This document shows, in pieces, positions 8,074 to 16,617 of a DNA stretch of 35,546 nt. Source of the DNA: Thermoanaerobaculia bacterium. Its GTDB lineage: Bacteria > Acidobacteriota > Thermoanaerobaculia > Multivoradales > JAHEKO01. The stretch covers positions 1 to 35,546 of the forward strand of contig CALZKB010000031.1 in assembly GCA_945787575.1 (NCBI GenBank), given 5' to 3'. A program made the translations under genes and the position numbers. A model generated the notes under the pieces. That model worked only from the letters and a program-made list of their open reading frames with translations, made no database searches and was not told where the DNA came from. The stretch's first letter is position 1, and every line of letters begins with the position of its first letter.

Positions 8074-9951
8074 ATGCGTCCCTTCTACGTCACCACTCCG
8101 ATCTATTACGTCAACGCACGGCCCCACATCGGGCACTCGTACACCACGGTCGTGTGCGATGTGCTGGCGCGCTACCGCCGCCTCACCGGTGCCCCGGTCC
8201 ACTTCCTGACCGGGACGGACGAGCACGGTCAGAAGATCGAGCGAGCGGCCGCCGAGCGCGGCCTGCAGCCGATCGAGCTCGCCGACGAGGTCGTGGCTGA
8301 ATTCGACGCTATGTGGGCAAAGCTCGGCGTCGCGCCGGACGACTTCATCCGCACGACGGAACACCGTCATCGCCTGGGAGTCGAGGAGATGATCCGGCGG
8401 ATAGACGCGGCGGGAGACCTCTACGTCGGTCGCCATGACGGCTGGTACTGCACCTCGTGCGAGCTCTTCTACACGGAAAAGGAGTTGGAGGACGACAAGC
8501 GCTGCCCGATCCACGACGAGGAGGCGGAGTGGCGTTCCGAGGACAACGTCTTCTTCCGCCTGTCGAAGTACGAGCAGCCGCTGCTGTCTTGGCTGCGCGA
8601 TCATCCTGAGGCGGTAAGGCCGGAGAGCCGGTACAACGAGGTCAAGAGCTTCATCGAGGGCGGGCTGCGGGATCTGAGCGTGAGCCGAGCGGGGCTCCAG
8701 TGGGGAATCCCCTTCCCAGAACACGACGGCCAGGCGGTTTATGTCTGGCTCGATGCCTTGACCAACTATGTCAGCGCCCTCGGCTTCGGGCGAGCGGCCC
8801 CGGAGGACGTACTGTGGCAACGGTTCTGGGCCGACGACGAGGCCGAGGTCGTGCACGTCGTGGGCAAGGACATCCTGCGTTTCCACACGATCTACTGGCC
8901 CGCCTTTCTGATGTCGGCTGGATTGCCGCTACCGTCGACGGTGTGGGTCCACGGCTGGTGGTTGAAGGACGAGCACAAGGTATCGAAATCGAAGGGCAAT
9001 ATCGTCCAGCTCGACGGGCTCATCGAGCAGTTCGGTGCCGACGCCGTTCGCTACTTTCTTCTTCGCGACATGGTCTTCGGCCAGGATGCGGCGTTCTCGG
9101 ACGAAGCGTTCATCGATCGCTACAACAGCGAGCTCGCCAACGGACTGGGCAATACGGTCAGCCGGCTCGTCACGCTCTCGCGGAGGGCGTTCGACGGTCG
9201 AACTCCGCCGATCGCCTGCGACGACAACCAGTTGATCGCGCGCGCGGCCGAGGCGGTCGACGCCTACCACGCGGCCATGGGTCGACTGCAGTTCGACCGC
9301 GCGCTGAGGGCGGTGAGCGGCCTCGTGAGTGAGGTCAACCAGTATTTGGTCGAGCGCGAGCCCTGGAAGCTGCTCAAGGCGGAAGAGAGTCGAGAGTCGC
9401 TGTCTCGGGTACTCTGGAACGGTCTGGAGGCCGTGCGGATTGCCGTTTCGTGCCTGCTTCCGGTGATGCCCCGAGTGTCGGCGACCGTCCTCGCCGCGAT
9501 CGGAGCCGGCGGCACGACCTCGTTCGAGCACCAGCGATGGGGCGCTCTCGAGGTCGGCACGGAGCTGCCGGAGACCGGCCCGCTCTTCCCGCGTATCGAT
9601 AAGGAAGGGGAGGAAGAGGAGACCGATCCCATGATCTCGATCGACCAGTTCTTCGAGACCCGTTTGCGGGTCGCCACCGTCAAGACGGCGGAGTCGATCC
9701 CCAAGTCCGACAAGCTGCTGAAGCTCGGGGTTTCCCTTGGCGACGAGGAGCGAACGCTGGTCGCCGGCATCGCTCAGCAGTATGCGCCCGAGGATTTAGT
9801 CGGCAAGCAGGTAGTGATCGTCGCTAACCTCCAACCCGTGAAGCTGATGGGGGTGGAGTCCCAGGGAATGGTGTTGGCCGCGTCCGTCGAAGGCGAGCCG
9901 GTTCTTCTCCATCCCGGCGACGCGGTCCCCGACGGCACCCCCGTCCGCTGA
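8074..9951 (+). CDS. metG: Methionyl-tRNA synthetase with C-terminal tRNA-binding domain
   Basis: A 625-residue class I synthetase that charges tRNA-Met in the cytoplasm. HIGH is intact at residues 18-21, and the KMSKS loop is KVSKS at 302-306. TGTDEHGQKIE and the YCTSC knuckle (C126, C129, with a later CPIH) show the metal-binding connective-peptide form. From about residue 520 (MISIDQFFETRLRVATV) there is an EMAPII/Trbp111-type tRNA-binding domain, ending with KLMGVESQGMVLAA. A stretch rich in Glu (about 510-518) links the two parts. The full length matches bacterial MetG with a fused C-terminal dimerisation and tRNA-binding domain. It converges with the Nif3-like gene. Confidence 0.97.
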   Translation: MRPFYVTTPIYYVNARPHIGHSYTTVVCDVLARYRRLTGAPVHFLTGTDEHGQKIERAAAERGLQPIELADEVVAEFDAMWAKLGVAPDDFIRTTEHRHRLGVEEMIRRIDAAGDLYVGRHDGWYCTSCELFYTEKELEDDKRCPIHDEEAEWRSEDNVFFRLSKYEQPLLSWLRDHPEAVRPESRYNEVKSFIEGGLRDLSVSRAGLQWGIPFPEHDGQAVYVWLDALTNYVSALGFGRAAPEDVLWQRFWADDEAEVVHVVGKDILRFHTIYWPAFLMSAGLPLPSTVWVHGWWLKDEHKVSKSKGNIVQLDGLIEQFGADAVRYFLLRDMVFGQDAAFSDEAFIDRYNSELANGLGNTVSRLVTLSRRAFDGRTPPIACDDNQLIARAAEAVDAYHAAMGRLQFDRALRAVSGLVSEVNQYLVEREPWKLLKAEESRESLSRVLWNGLEAVRIAVSCLLPVMPRVSATVLAAIGAGGTTSFEHQRWGALEVGTELPETGPLFPRIDKEGEEEETDPMISIDQFFETRLRVATVKTAESIPKSDKLLKLGVSLGDEERTLVAGIAQQYAPEDLVGKQVVIVANLQPVKLMGVESQGMVLAASVEGEPVLLHPGDAVPDGTPVR

Positions 9952-9954
9952 CCG

Positions 9955-9975
9955 GAGCCGCCCTTGGAGCGGCTC
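9955..9975. terminator. Hairpin between convergent metG and Nif3-like genes
   Basis: GAGCCGC and GCGGCTC form a perfect 7-bp stem around a 7-nt loop, 3 nt after the metG stop. There is no T run on either side, so this may be a Rho-assisted or simple 3' stabilising hairpin, not a classic intrinsic terminator. Confidence 0.4.
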
Positions 9976-10028
9976 GTCCCAGTCTCTGTCCCGGCCGACA
10001 GGAAACGGGCAGTCTGTCAGGGCTGTCG

Positions 10029-10799
10029 CTACACGGGGTTCGGAACGTCGACGAACTCGACGGTGATACCGAACTCGCGCGCCAGCAGCCGACCGAGCTC
10101 GCGGACGCCGAGGCGCTCCGTGGCGTAGTGGCCGGCGGCGAAAAAGTGCGTCCCCGTTTCCCGAGCCACGTTCATCACCCATTCGCTCGCCTCGCCGGTG
10201 ACGAAAGCGTCGTAGCCGTCGGCGATCGCTTGATGGAACAGGCGCTCCGCAGCGCCGCTGACGAAGGCGGCGGTGCGGATCGGATCCGGTCCGTGGGCGA
10301 AGGCGAGAGGCGCCTGACCGAACACCTCTTCGCAGCGGCGCTCGAACCGGGCGGGAGCGAGCGGCTCGTCGAGCTCGCCGGCAGACCCGATCGGCAGCTC
10401 CTCGTGTTCGCCGAAGGGGCGAGGCGGATCGATCCCGAAGGCGCGTGCCGCCAGCACGTTGTTGCCGAGGCCCGAGTGCCGGTCGAGGGGAAGGTGGTAC
10501 GCGAAGAGGTTGATGTCGCCTTCGATGAGTGCCCCCACTCGTCTCCGCAGGAATCCGACGAGCCGGCGATCGTCTCCGTTCCAGAAGAGCCCGTGATGCA
10601 CGAGGACGGCGTCCGCTTCGAGCTCGCGAGCGCGGCGGAAGAGCGCCTCGCTCGCCGAGACTCCGGTCACGATCTTGCGGATGGTTCCCCGCCCCTCGAC
10701 CTGCAGTCCGTTCGGCCCAAAGTCATCTCCGACGTCGGCGTCGAGATAGCCGTCCAGGTAGTCGAGCAGCTGCTGGCGACGGACCTCGCCTTCAGACAT
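10029..10799 (-). CDS. Nif3-like dinuclear metal-centre protein (YbgI/Nif3 family)
   Basis: A 256-residue Nif3 family member. The N-terminal half shows NGLQVEGRGTIRKIVTGVSAS, the metal-binding HHGLFWNGD and AYHLPLDRHSGLGNN; the C-terminal half shows FFAAGHYATERLGV, with the conserved His and Glu ligands. The family forms hexamers with a two-metal site. Its biochemical role is unsettled; GTP cyclohydrolase-like naming in databases is weakly founded. The start codon (10797-10799) overlaps the end of the HD-GYP regulator gene by 8 nt, so the two are co-transcribed and probably translationally coupled. There is no large inserted PII-like domain between the two halves, so this is the short bacterial form. 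Confidence 0.9.
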   Translation of the reverse strand: MSEGEVRRQQLLDYLDGYLDADVGDDFGPNGLQVEGRGTIRKIVTGVSASEALFRRARELEADAVLVHHGLFWNGDDRRLVGFLRRRVGALIEGDINLFAYHLPLDRHSGLGNNVLAARAFGIDPPRPFGEHEELPIGSAGELDEPLAPARFERRCEEVFGQAPLAFAHGPDPIRTAAFVSGAAERLFHQAIADGYDAFVTGEASEWVMNVARETGTHFFAAGHYATERLGVRELGRLLAREFGITVEFVDVPNPV

Positions 10800-11874
10800 G
10801 GGTGTCTCCGAGCTTGCGCCCGATCGTCTCGAACTCCGAGGAACAGCTGAGAAAGGCGCTGACGATGTCGGGGTCGAAGTGCTCGCCTGAGTCGATCGTC
10901 ACCCGGCGGACCGCCTCCGCGTGACTCAACGCCTCCTGATAGGGCCGGTCACTCGTGATCGCATCGTAGGCGTCGCACACTGCGACGATGCGCGCCGCCA
11001 GGGGAATCTCCTCGCCGCTGAGTCCGGCCGGGTATCCATGGCCGTCCCAGCGCTCGTGGTGGCTGTAAGCGATGTGCATGGCGAGGTGCAGGTAACGGTG
11101 GCCTTCGTACCCTTCGATGATCTGGCGGAGAGTGTCTCCACCGACCGTCGTGTGAGTCTGCATGATCGCCCTCTCTTCGGGCGTCAGACTCCCCGGTTTC
11201 AGCAAAATCGCATCCGGGACTGCCACCTTGCCGATATCGTGGAGCGCGCTCGACCGCTCGATTCGGTCGATGTCGGTGTCATCGAGGTCAGCCTTCTCCG
11301 TGAAGGCCAGCGCCGTCGCGAGCAGCGCCGTGTAGGCACCGATGCGCTCGAGGTGCCGACCCGTCGCGCGATCCCTGGATTCCGCCAGGCGACCCAAGGT
11401 CATCAGGGCGATATCGCGGGTTTGCCGAGCTTCACGGGTACGGTCCAGCACCATCTGCTCGAGCTTCAGTTGGTAGTGCCGGGTCTCCTCGAGCAGGCGA
11501 AAACGCTCGAGCGAGCGGTCGACCGTCCGCTGCAGCTCCTCGGCCTGGAACGGCTTGATCAGGTAATCACAGGCACCCTCCCGGAGGCACTCCCGCACGG
11601 TGTCGAGGTCACTCATCGCCGTCATCATGACGACTTGAATCGATTCATCGACGACCTTGATCTCGTGCAGGAGCTCGACGCCGCTCACCTGTGGCATGTT
11701 GACGTCCGAGATGACGAGAGCGGGTCGCGCCGAGCGGTTGCGGACCGCCGCCAGAGCGTCTTTGGCGTTCGCCGCTACGTCAGTCTCGTAGCCGAGGCGG
11801 GCGAGTTGGGAGGAGACGACTCGGCAAACCGCGGGCTCGTCGTCGACAACCAGAACGAGAGGGGATTCCGTCAT
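10792..11874 (-). CDS. Response regulator with HD-GYP domain
   Basis: A 360-residue protein of the RpfG type. The receiver domain (about 1-120) has acidic DDE at 11-13, phospho-acceptor D57 in VISDVNMPQ, and KP at 107-108. A coiled-coil-like linker (about 118-155) leads to the HD-GYP domain, with ALHDIGK (HD at 212-213), the HTTVGGD segment, SHHERWDGHGYP (GYP 280-282) and DAYDAITSDRPY. The family hydrolyses cyclic di-GMP, so phosphorylation probably tunes local c-di-GMP. No partner kinase lies in the window. I use ATG 11874 because the receiver domain begins directly after it (ESPLVLVVDDEP); the 40 earlier in-frame codons have no homologous look. Confidence 0.94.
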   Translation of the reverse strand: MTESPLVLVVDDEPAVCRVVSSQLARLGYETDVAANAKDALAAVRNRSARPALVISDVNMPQVSGVELLHEIKVVDESIQVVMMTAMSDLDTVRECLREGACDYLIKPFQAEELQRTVDRSLERFRLLEETRHYQLKLEQMVLDRTREARQTRDIALMTLGRLAESRDRATGRHLERIGAYTALLATALAFTEKADLDDTDIDRIERSSALHDIGKVAVPDAILLKPGSLTPEERAIMQTHTTVGGDTLRQIIEGYEGHRYLHLAMHIAYSHHERWDGHGYPAGLSGEEIPLAARIVAVCDAYDAITSDRPYQEALSHAEAVRRVTIDSGEHFDPDIVSAFLSCSSEFETIGRKLGDTHV

Positions 11875-11883
11875 TGCGCAGCG

Positions 11884-11889
11884 AGTATA
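11884..11889 (-). promoter_or_regulatory. -10-like hexamer before the HD-GYP regulator
   Basis: TATACT on the - strand ends 9 nt before the ATG at 11874. It is a close match to a sigma70 -10 box and would give a leaderless or near-leaderless mRNA. No good -35 box is seen at 16-18 nt. Confidence 0.4.
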
Positions 11890-11971
11890 AGCGCCGCGAC
11901 ATGCAGCGAGCGGAAGGCTTCCCGAGAACGGTCCGCGACCGAGGCCTCGACGACCCCGGCCGCCGGTTCCC

Positions 11972-12015
11972 AGCAGCCCGGGGCGCAAGTCCAAGGAGTT
12001 CGACCACGGGCTGCT
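11972..12015 (-). terminator. Long-stem inverted repeat downstream of pnp
   Basis: The arms AGCAGCCCG (- strand, 12015-12007) and CGGGCTGCT (11980-11972) are perfectly complementary over 9 bp, extendable by a G-U pair, around a 26-nt loop. It begins 6 nt after the pnp stop. There is no T run after it, so it may serve as an mRNA 3'-end stabiliser or a Rho-dependent stop, not an intrinsic terminator. Confidence 0.45.
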
Positions 12016-12021
12016 AGCCGA

Positions 12022-14223
12022 TCAGCGTCGTCGGCCGCCGCGCGCGGGTCGACGGGCGCCGCGATCACGCCCGCCGCGTCCGCCTCGATCACCGCCCGGC
12101 GGAGGGCCGTCGTAGCCCATCCCCTCGTATTTGGAAGGGTCGTAGTCCGGCGCGTCCATCAGCACGGCCTTGTGGGAGAGCCGAACTCGCCCCTCGTCCA
12201 TGCTGATCACTTTGACCTGGAGCTCGTCGCCGTCCTTGACGATGTCGGAGACGGCACGGACTCTGTACGGCATCAACTCCGAAACATGCAGGAGACCGTC
12301 GGTGCCTGGAAGAATCTCGAGAAATGCGCCATAGTCCTCGATCCGCCGGACGATGCCGGTGTAGACCTTGCCGACTTCAGCGGTCTCGGTGAGTCGCTCG
12401 ATGATCTCGATCGCGCGCTCTGCCGCCAGGCCGTCCGGCGAGCCGATGATGACCTTACCGTCGTCGTTGATCTCGATCTCGCAACCGGTCTCCGCCGTGA
12501 TCGAGCGGATCGTCTTGCCTCCCGGTCCGATGACGTCTCGGATCTTCTCGGTGTCGATGTAGATCGTGTGAAGCCGCGGCGCGTAGGGCGACAGATCCGC
12601 GCGCGGAGCTTCGATCTCCCGCTCCATGGCGTCGAGGATGTGGTAGCGCCCCGCCTTGGCCTGATCGAGCGCCGCCTTCATGATCTCCTTGGTCACACCC
12701 TTGATCTTGATGTCCATCTGGAGGGCGGTGATTCCCTCGCGGCTGCCCGCGACCTTGAAGTCCATGTCGCCGGAGTGATCCTCCTGACCGGCGATGTCGG
12801 AGAGGACCGCGAACTGATCGTCACCCTTGATCAAGCCCATGGCGACACCGGCGACGGGCGCAAGCATCGGAACGCCCGCGTCGAATAGCGAGAGGGAACC
12901 GCCACAGACCGTCGCCATCGACGACGAGCCGTTGGACTCCATGATCTCCGAGACGACCCGCAGGGTGTAGGGGAAGTCCTCGGAGGAGGGGAGCAGGGGG
13001 CTAAGCGCTCGGCGGGCGAGCACGCCATGGCCGATCTCGCGTCGACTCGGGCCACGGAGAAACCGAACCTCACCGACAGAGAACGGCGGGAAGGTGTAGT
13101 GGAGGAGGAAGCGCTGCCGGCTCTCGCCCTCGTACTCCTCGATGATCTGGGCATCGCGGCCCGTGCCGAGAGTGGTGGTCACCAGCGCCTGAGTCTCGCC
13201 ACGAGTGAAGAGACTCGAGCCGTGGGTGCGAGGTAGGAGCCCGGTCTCGATGGTGAGCTCTCGAATCTCGTCGAGTCTCCGGCCGTCGAGGCGGACGCGC
13301 TCGTCGAGCACCGTCTCCCTGAGAATCTCCTCCTCGACCTCGTGGATCGCCGCCTTGAACTGGCCGCGGACGTCTTCGTCTTCCGACTGACCTTCGACGT
13401 AGGGGCCGACGAGCTCCTTGAGCGCCTTTTTCTGTGCGAACTTACCCTCGGTCTTGAGGGCGGTTCTCAGGGGCTCTCTCAGCTCCGTTCGGACCTGCTC
13501 GAGGGTCTCGGCGGGATAGCGGCCGGGGATCTCCCACGCTGGCTTGACGACTCCGACCGCCCTCTGGAGACTTTCCTGAGCGTCGAGAATCGGCTGAATC
13601 CGCTCGTGAGCCTGAAAGATGGCGTCGAGAATCACCTCCTCGTCGAGCTGATTGGCGCCGGCCTCGACCATGACGATCGCTTCGCGGGTGCCGACGACGA
13701 TGAGATCGAGGTCGCTCATCTCTCGGTACGAGTTGGTCGGATTGAAGACGAGCTCGCCCTCGACGCGACCAACGCGAACGGCGCCCACGAGATCGTAAAA
13801 CGGGATCTCCGAGACCGCGAGGGCCGCCGAGGCGCCGTTGATCGCCAGGACGTCGGGGTCGAACTCCGCATCCGCGGAGAGCACGAAGGAGATGACCTGC
13901 GTTTCGTGCCGGTAGCCCTCGGGGAAGAGCGGGCGCAACGGCCGGTCGGTCATTCGGCAGGTGAGGATCTCCTTCTCGGAAGGTCGTCCCTCTCGCTTGA
14001 AGAACCCGCCCGGGATGCGACCGCCGGCAGACGTGCCTTCACGGTAGTCGACGGTCAGAGGGAGAAAGTTGGGGTTGCTTCGCGACGGGTCCCAGCAAGC
14101 GGTGCTGAGCACCATGGTGTCACCGCAGCGGATGATGCAAGAACCGTCCGCCTGTCTGGCGATGCGGCCGGTCTCGAGAGACAGGGTGGTTTGGCCTACT
14201 TGGGCCTCTTCGGTGTGTTTCAT
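12022..14223 (-). CDS. pnp: Polyribonucleotide nucleotidyltransferase (PNPase)
   Basis: A 733-residue PNPase of normal length. It begins with the first RNase PH-like domain (QTTLSLETGRIARQADGS and DYREGTSAGGRIPGGFFKRE). A helical linker follows, then the second RNase PH domain (SLFTRGETQALVTTTLG, GSSSMATVCGGSLSLFDAG). A KH domain (DVIGPGGKTIRSI, about residue 560) and an S1 domain (about 615-690, GIVRRIEDYGAFLEILPG) complete it. The enzyme degrades RNA 3' to 5' with phosphate and joins degradosome-like assemblies. The last 25 residues are almost only Gly and Arg with RGG-like repeats (GGDRGGRGGRDRGARR), probably an added RNA-binding tail. ATG at 14223 follows the purine-rich GGAAGAGGAAAGA. 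It lies 132 bp behind rpsO, the classical rpsO-pnp pair. Confidence 0.98.
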   Translation of the reverse strand: MKHTEEAQVGQTTLSLETGRIARQADGSCIIRCGDTMVLSTACWDPSRSNPNFLPLTVDYREGTSAGGRIPGGFFKREGRPSEKEILTCRMTDRPLRPLFPEGYRHETQVISFVLSADAEFDPDVLAINGASAALAVSEIPFYDLVGAVRVGRVEGELVFNPTNSYREMSDLDLIVVGTREAIVMVEAGANQLDEEVILDAIFQAHERIQPILDAQESLQRAVGVVKPAWEIPGRYPAETLEQVRTELREPLRTALKTEGKFAQKKALKELVGPYVEGQSEDEDVRGQFKAAIHEVEEEILRETVLDERVRLDGRRLDEIRELTIETGLLPRTHGSSLFTRGETQALVTTTLGTGRDAQIIEEYEGESRQRFLLHYTFPPFSVGEVRFLRGPSRREIGHGVLARRALSPLLPSSEDFPYTLRVVSEIMESNGSSSMATVCGGSLSLFDAGVPMLAPVAGVAMGLIKGDDQFAVLSDIAGQEDHSGDMDFKVAGSREGITALQMDIKIKGVTKEIMKAALDQAKAGRYHILDAMEREIEAPRADLSPYAPRLHTIYIDTEKIRDVIGPGGKTIRSITAETGCEIEINDDGKVIIGSPDGLAAERAIEIIERLTETAEVGKVYTGIVRRIEDYGAFLEILPGTDGLLHVSELMPYRVRAVSDIVKDGDELQVKVISMDEGRVRLSHKAVLMDAPDYDPSKYEGMGYDGPPPGGDRGGRGGRDRGARRPARGGRRR

Positions 14224-14297
14224 TCTTTCCTCTTCCTTGGCGTCCCACCCAGCGGGCGCGTCGAGTCCGATTTCGTTTACGCAGGCTCGATCGGGTC

Positions 14298-14322
14298 GAG
14301 CTGCCGGCCGTTGGGCAGGCTC
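14298..14322 (-). other. Hairpin in the rpsO-pnp spacer
   Basis: On the - strand, GAGCCTGCC and GGCAGCTC pair as an 8-bp stem with one bulged C and an 8-nt loop. In several bacteria the rpsO-pnp spacer holds a structured RNase III processing and autoregulation site; this hairpin could be the counterpart, but only position and pairing support that. Confidence 0.3.
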
Positions 14323-14355
14323 AGCAGAGCGTGGAAACGAGACTGGGGTGGGGGG

Positions 14356-14625
14356 TTACTTTCGAATCGACAACCGCTCGATGGTCGTGCGGTACCGCTC
14401 GAAGTCCTGCTTCTTCATGTAATCGAGCAGACGGCGACGACGACCGACCAGCTTCAGGAGACCGCGCCTGCTGTGGTGGTCCTTGGCGTGGGTCTTGAAG
14501 TGATCCGTGAGCTGATTGATGCGTTGCGTCAAGAGCGCTACCTGTACCTCCGGCGACCCGGTGTCGCTTTCGTGGAGGCGGTAATCCTCGATGACCTCTG
14601 CCTTGACGGCCTTGACTTGTGACAA
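14356..14625 (-). CDS. rpsO: 30S ribosomal protein S15
   Basis: An 89-residue protein, exactly the usual S15 length. [20 protein letters not shown] and [20 protein letters not shown] are the family hallmarks; the protein binds 16S rRNA in the central domain and helps S6/S18 join. I choose the TTG at 14625 as start: it gives the canonical length, and a perfect AGGAGG lies 8 nt upstream (- strand, 14639-14634). An in-frame extension further upstream would add 48 low-complexity residues and read through the promoter region. The gene is followed by pnp and preceded by truB. Confidence 0.96.
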   Translation of the reverse strand: MSQVKAVKAEVIEDYRLHESDTGSPEVQVALLTQRINQLTDHFKTHAKDHHSRRGLLKLVGRRRRLLDYMKKQDFERYRTTIERLSIRK

Positions 14626-14630
14626 ATCTT

Positions 14631-14639
14631 CTTCCTCCT
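14631..14639 (-). promoter_or_regulatory. Ribosome-binding site deciding the rpsO TTG start
   Basis: AGGAGGAAG on the - strand, with AGGAGG placed 8 nt before TTG 14625. It supports this non-ATG start over longer in-frame alternatives. Confidence 0.75.
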
Positions 14640-14660
14640 GAGTCCTTTTTCTCGCGCGCG

Positions 14661-14687
14661 AGGGTATCACAGAAACTGCTGACTCAA
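14661..14687 (-). promoter_or_regulatory. Possible rpsO promoter
   Basis: On the - strand TTGAGT (14687-14682) is 15 nt from TACCCT (14666-14661), which is preceded by TG in the extended -10 position. The spacing is short and the -10 weak, so this is a candidate only. It lies in the 106-bp truB-rpsO spacer, where an internal operon promoter would be expected. Confidence 0.35.
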
Positions 14688-14731
14688 TGGGCACTTCGGG
14701 CGGCGGGCGTCGAGCCCGGCCGGAGCTATTG

Positions 14732-15643
14732 CTAGGAGAACACGATACGGGGCTGGACGATGCCGACACCGCTGCTGATTCGCTCGCTCACGGTGCCGAC
14801 TGCGATGAACTGACGACGGGCGTCGACGACCTTGATCCAGTCGCCCTCCTCGCCCTCGAGCTCGCGTACGAGGATGGTCTGGCCATGCGAGATCCGCTCG
14901 GCCTGGCCGCCGTCGACCGTGAGTTCCTCGAAGGGGAGTCGGATCTGGTGGAACGGGATCCACCAGCTGCCCTCGGTCGGGTCTTCGAGCCCGGAGAGTC
15001 GCTCGAGATCGACGGCGTCATCCACGTCGAACGGGCCGACTCGAGTCCGTCGCAAGGAAGCGAGGTGGGCGCCGAAGCCGGTTTCGACGCCCAGGTCGTG
15101 GGCGAGGCTGCGCACGTACGTGCCTGACGAGCACTCGAGTCGGATGCCGATTCTCCCCTCGTCGAGGTCGGAGGTCGCCTCCAACGAGAAGACGGTGATC
15201 TCCTTGTGGGCTTCGGGCACTTCCTCGCCTTTGCGGGCCAGCTCGTAGTATTTGCGGCCGCCGACCTTCTTCGCGCTGAACGCCGGGGCGATCTGCTCGT
15301 AGGTTCCCCTAAAGCCAGTCATCGCCTCGACGATGCGATCGGCGGTCAGGTCGTCGATCGGTTTCTGCTCCACGACCTTGCCGAGAGCGTCGTAGGTGTC
15401 GGTCGAGACTCCGAACTCAACGTCACCCTCGTAGGTCTTCGGCGCCTCGATCAGAAAGCGGGTGAGCCGGGTCGCCTTGCCGACCGTCAGCAGCAGGAGG
15501 CCGGTGGCTCCGGGATCGAGCGTTCCGCAATGGCCGACGCGGCGCTCGCGAAGCGCACGCCGAGCTCTCTGCACGACGTCGTGCGACGTGCAGCCGGTCG
15601 GCTTGTCGACCAGCAGGAGGCCGGCGAGCTTGCCCTGGCTCAA
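14732..15643 (-). CDS. truB: tRNA pseudouridine(55) synthase
   Basis: A 303-residue TruB. It begins [21 protein letters not shown], has the catalytic D43 in [13 protein letters not shown], and continues [17 protein letters not shown] and [15 protein letters not shown], all standard family blocks. A C-terminal PUA-like portion ends the protein. It makes pseudouridine 55 in the T-loop of tRNAs and also acts as a tRNA chaperone. The start is TTG at 15643, sharing TTGA with the end of nrnA, so translation is coupled. It belongs to the conserved infB-rbfA-truB-rpsO-pnp order. Confidence 0.97.
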   Translation of the reverse strand: MSQGKLAGLLLVDKPTGCTSHDVVQRARRALRERRVGHCGTLDPGATGLLLLTVGKATRLTRFLIEAPKTYEGDVEFGVSTDTYDALGKVVEQKPIDDLTADRIVEAMTGFRGTYEQIAPAFSAKKVGGRKYYELARKGEEVPEAHKEITVFSLEATSDLDEGRIGIRLECSSGTYVRSLAHDLGVETGFGAHLASLRRTRVGPFDVDDAVDLERLSGLEDPTEGSWWIPFHQIRLPFEELTVDGGQAERISHGQTILVRELEGEEGDWIKVVDARRQFIAVGTVSERISSGVGIVQPRIVFS

Positions 15644-16617
15644 CCCAGCGCTTCTCCCAGGCTGGCGACGAGCTCGGCGCGCAGCGAGTCGACGGCGCCC
15701 TCGACCTCGAATCCGGCCGCGTTCTTGTGTCCTCCGCCACCGTAGCTGCGGGCGATACGCTCCACGTCCACGTTGCCGCGACTCCTCAACGAGCCCTTGA
15801 ACGAGTTCGCACCTTGCTGACGCAGCAGGACCACCGCGTCGACGCCTTCGATGGAGCGCGGATAGTCGACGAGATCCTCGGCGTCCGCGGCGGTCGCCGA
15901 GGCGCGCTCGAACATCTCGTCCAGCAGAAGCACCGTCGCGATCCTCCCGTCATGATGCAGCTCGAGCCTGCGGAGCATCTCGCCCAACAGCCGGAGGGTC
16001 GCCTCGGACTGGCTCTCGTAGAGCCAGTGGCTGACGCGTTCGGGCTGAGCCCCTTCGCGCACCAATGCTGCCGCTGCGTCGAATGCTTCGGCGGTCGTGT
16101 TTCCGAATCGAAAACCGCCCGTGTCGGTCATCACCGCGGTGTATAGGCTGGTCGCAGTGTCCGCGTCGATCTGGACGCCGAGCGCCTCGGCCAGTCGGTG
16201 GATCATCATTCCGAGGGCGGCTGCTCCGGTGTCGACCCAGTTGGCCTCCCCGTAGAGATCGTTGCCGAGGTGATGATCGAGGTTGAGAATTGGGAGGAGA
16301 GAGAGCGCGTCGGCGATGCCCGTCCGGTCGAGGGTCGGACACTCGCAGCAGATGGCGTAGTCGAAGTTGTCGGGGAATCCGGTCGGCGGCTCCTCGCCGA
16401 CATGGACACGGGCGCTTCCCGGTAGCTTGGTGTAGACGGGAGGCATCGGATCGAGATTCCAGACCTGGGCTCCCTTGCCGAGGCTTCTCAGGATGCGGGC
16501 GAGACCGAGCGCCGAGCCGAGCGAGTCGCCATCGGGGCGCCGGTGTCCGGTCAGCACGAACCGCTGACCGTTGCGCAGGGCCTGGAGCAGGCCGTCGGGA
16601 GGCGGGACTTGGCTCAT
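15640..16617 (-). CDS. nrnA: DHH/DHHA1 phosphoesterase, NrnA-like oligoribonuclease/pAp phosphatase
   Basis: A 325-residue DHH family enzyme. The N-terminal metal site has GHRRPDGDSLGSALGLAR (H25, D29, D31). The DHH triad is at 114-116 in NLDHHLGN, with MTDTGGFRFGNTT following. The DHHA1 substrate-binding domain ends with SYGGGGHKNAAGFEVEG. Members degrade nanoRNA (2-5 nt) and/or dephosphorylate pAp in the cytoplasm, so it would finish RNA breakdown begun by PNPase and other nucleases of the same operon. Its start shares ATGA with the rbfA stop, and its end overlaps truB. A c-di-AMP or pGpG role is possible for this family and cannot be excluded. Confidence 0.93.
   Translation of the reverse strand: MSQVPPPDGLLQALRNGQRFVLTGHRRPDGDSLGSALGLARILRSLGKGAQVWNLDPMPPVYTKLPGSARVHVGEEPPTGFPDNFDYAICCECPTLDRTGIADALSLLPILNLDHHLGNDLYGEANWVDTGAAALGMMIHRLAEALGVQIDADTATSLYTAVMTDTGGFRFGNTTAEAFDAAAALVREGAQPERVSHWLYESQSEATLRLLGEMLRRLELHHDGRIATVLLLDEMFERASATAADAEDLVDYPRSIEGVDAVVLLRQQGANSFKGSLRSRGNVDVERIARSYGGGGHKNAAGFEVEGAVDSLRAELVASLGEALG

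Noticed and set aside
10921-12888. A ~655-codon open frame on the + strand
   Set aside because: It runs antisense across the HD-GYP regulator and the end of pnp and shows no family motif.
14704-14718. CGGGC-gtcga-GCCCG hairpin after truB
   Set aside because: Five-bp stem without a U run; such short GC stems are frequent in this GC-rich sequence.
14626-14769. N-terminal extension of S15 by 48 residues
   Set aside because: Low-complexity Ser/Pro/Arg sequence outside the family; the TTG with a perfect ribosome-binding site gives exactly 89 residues.
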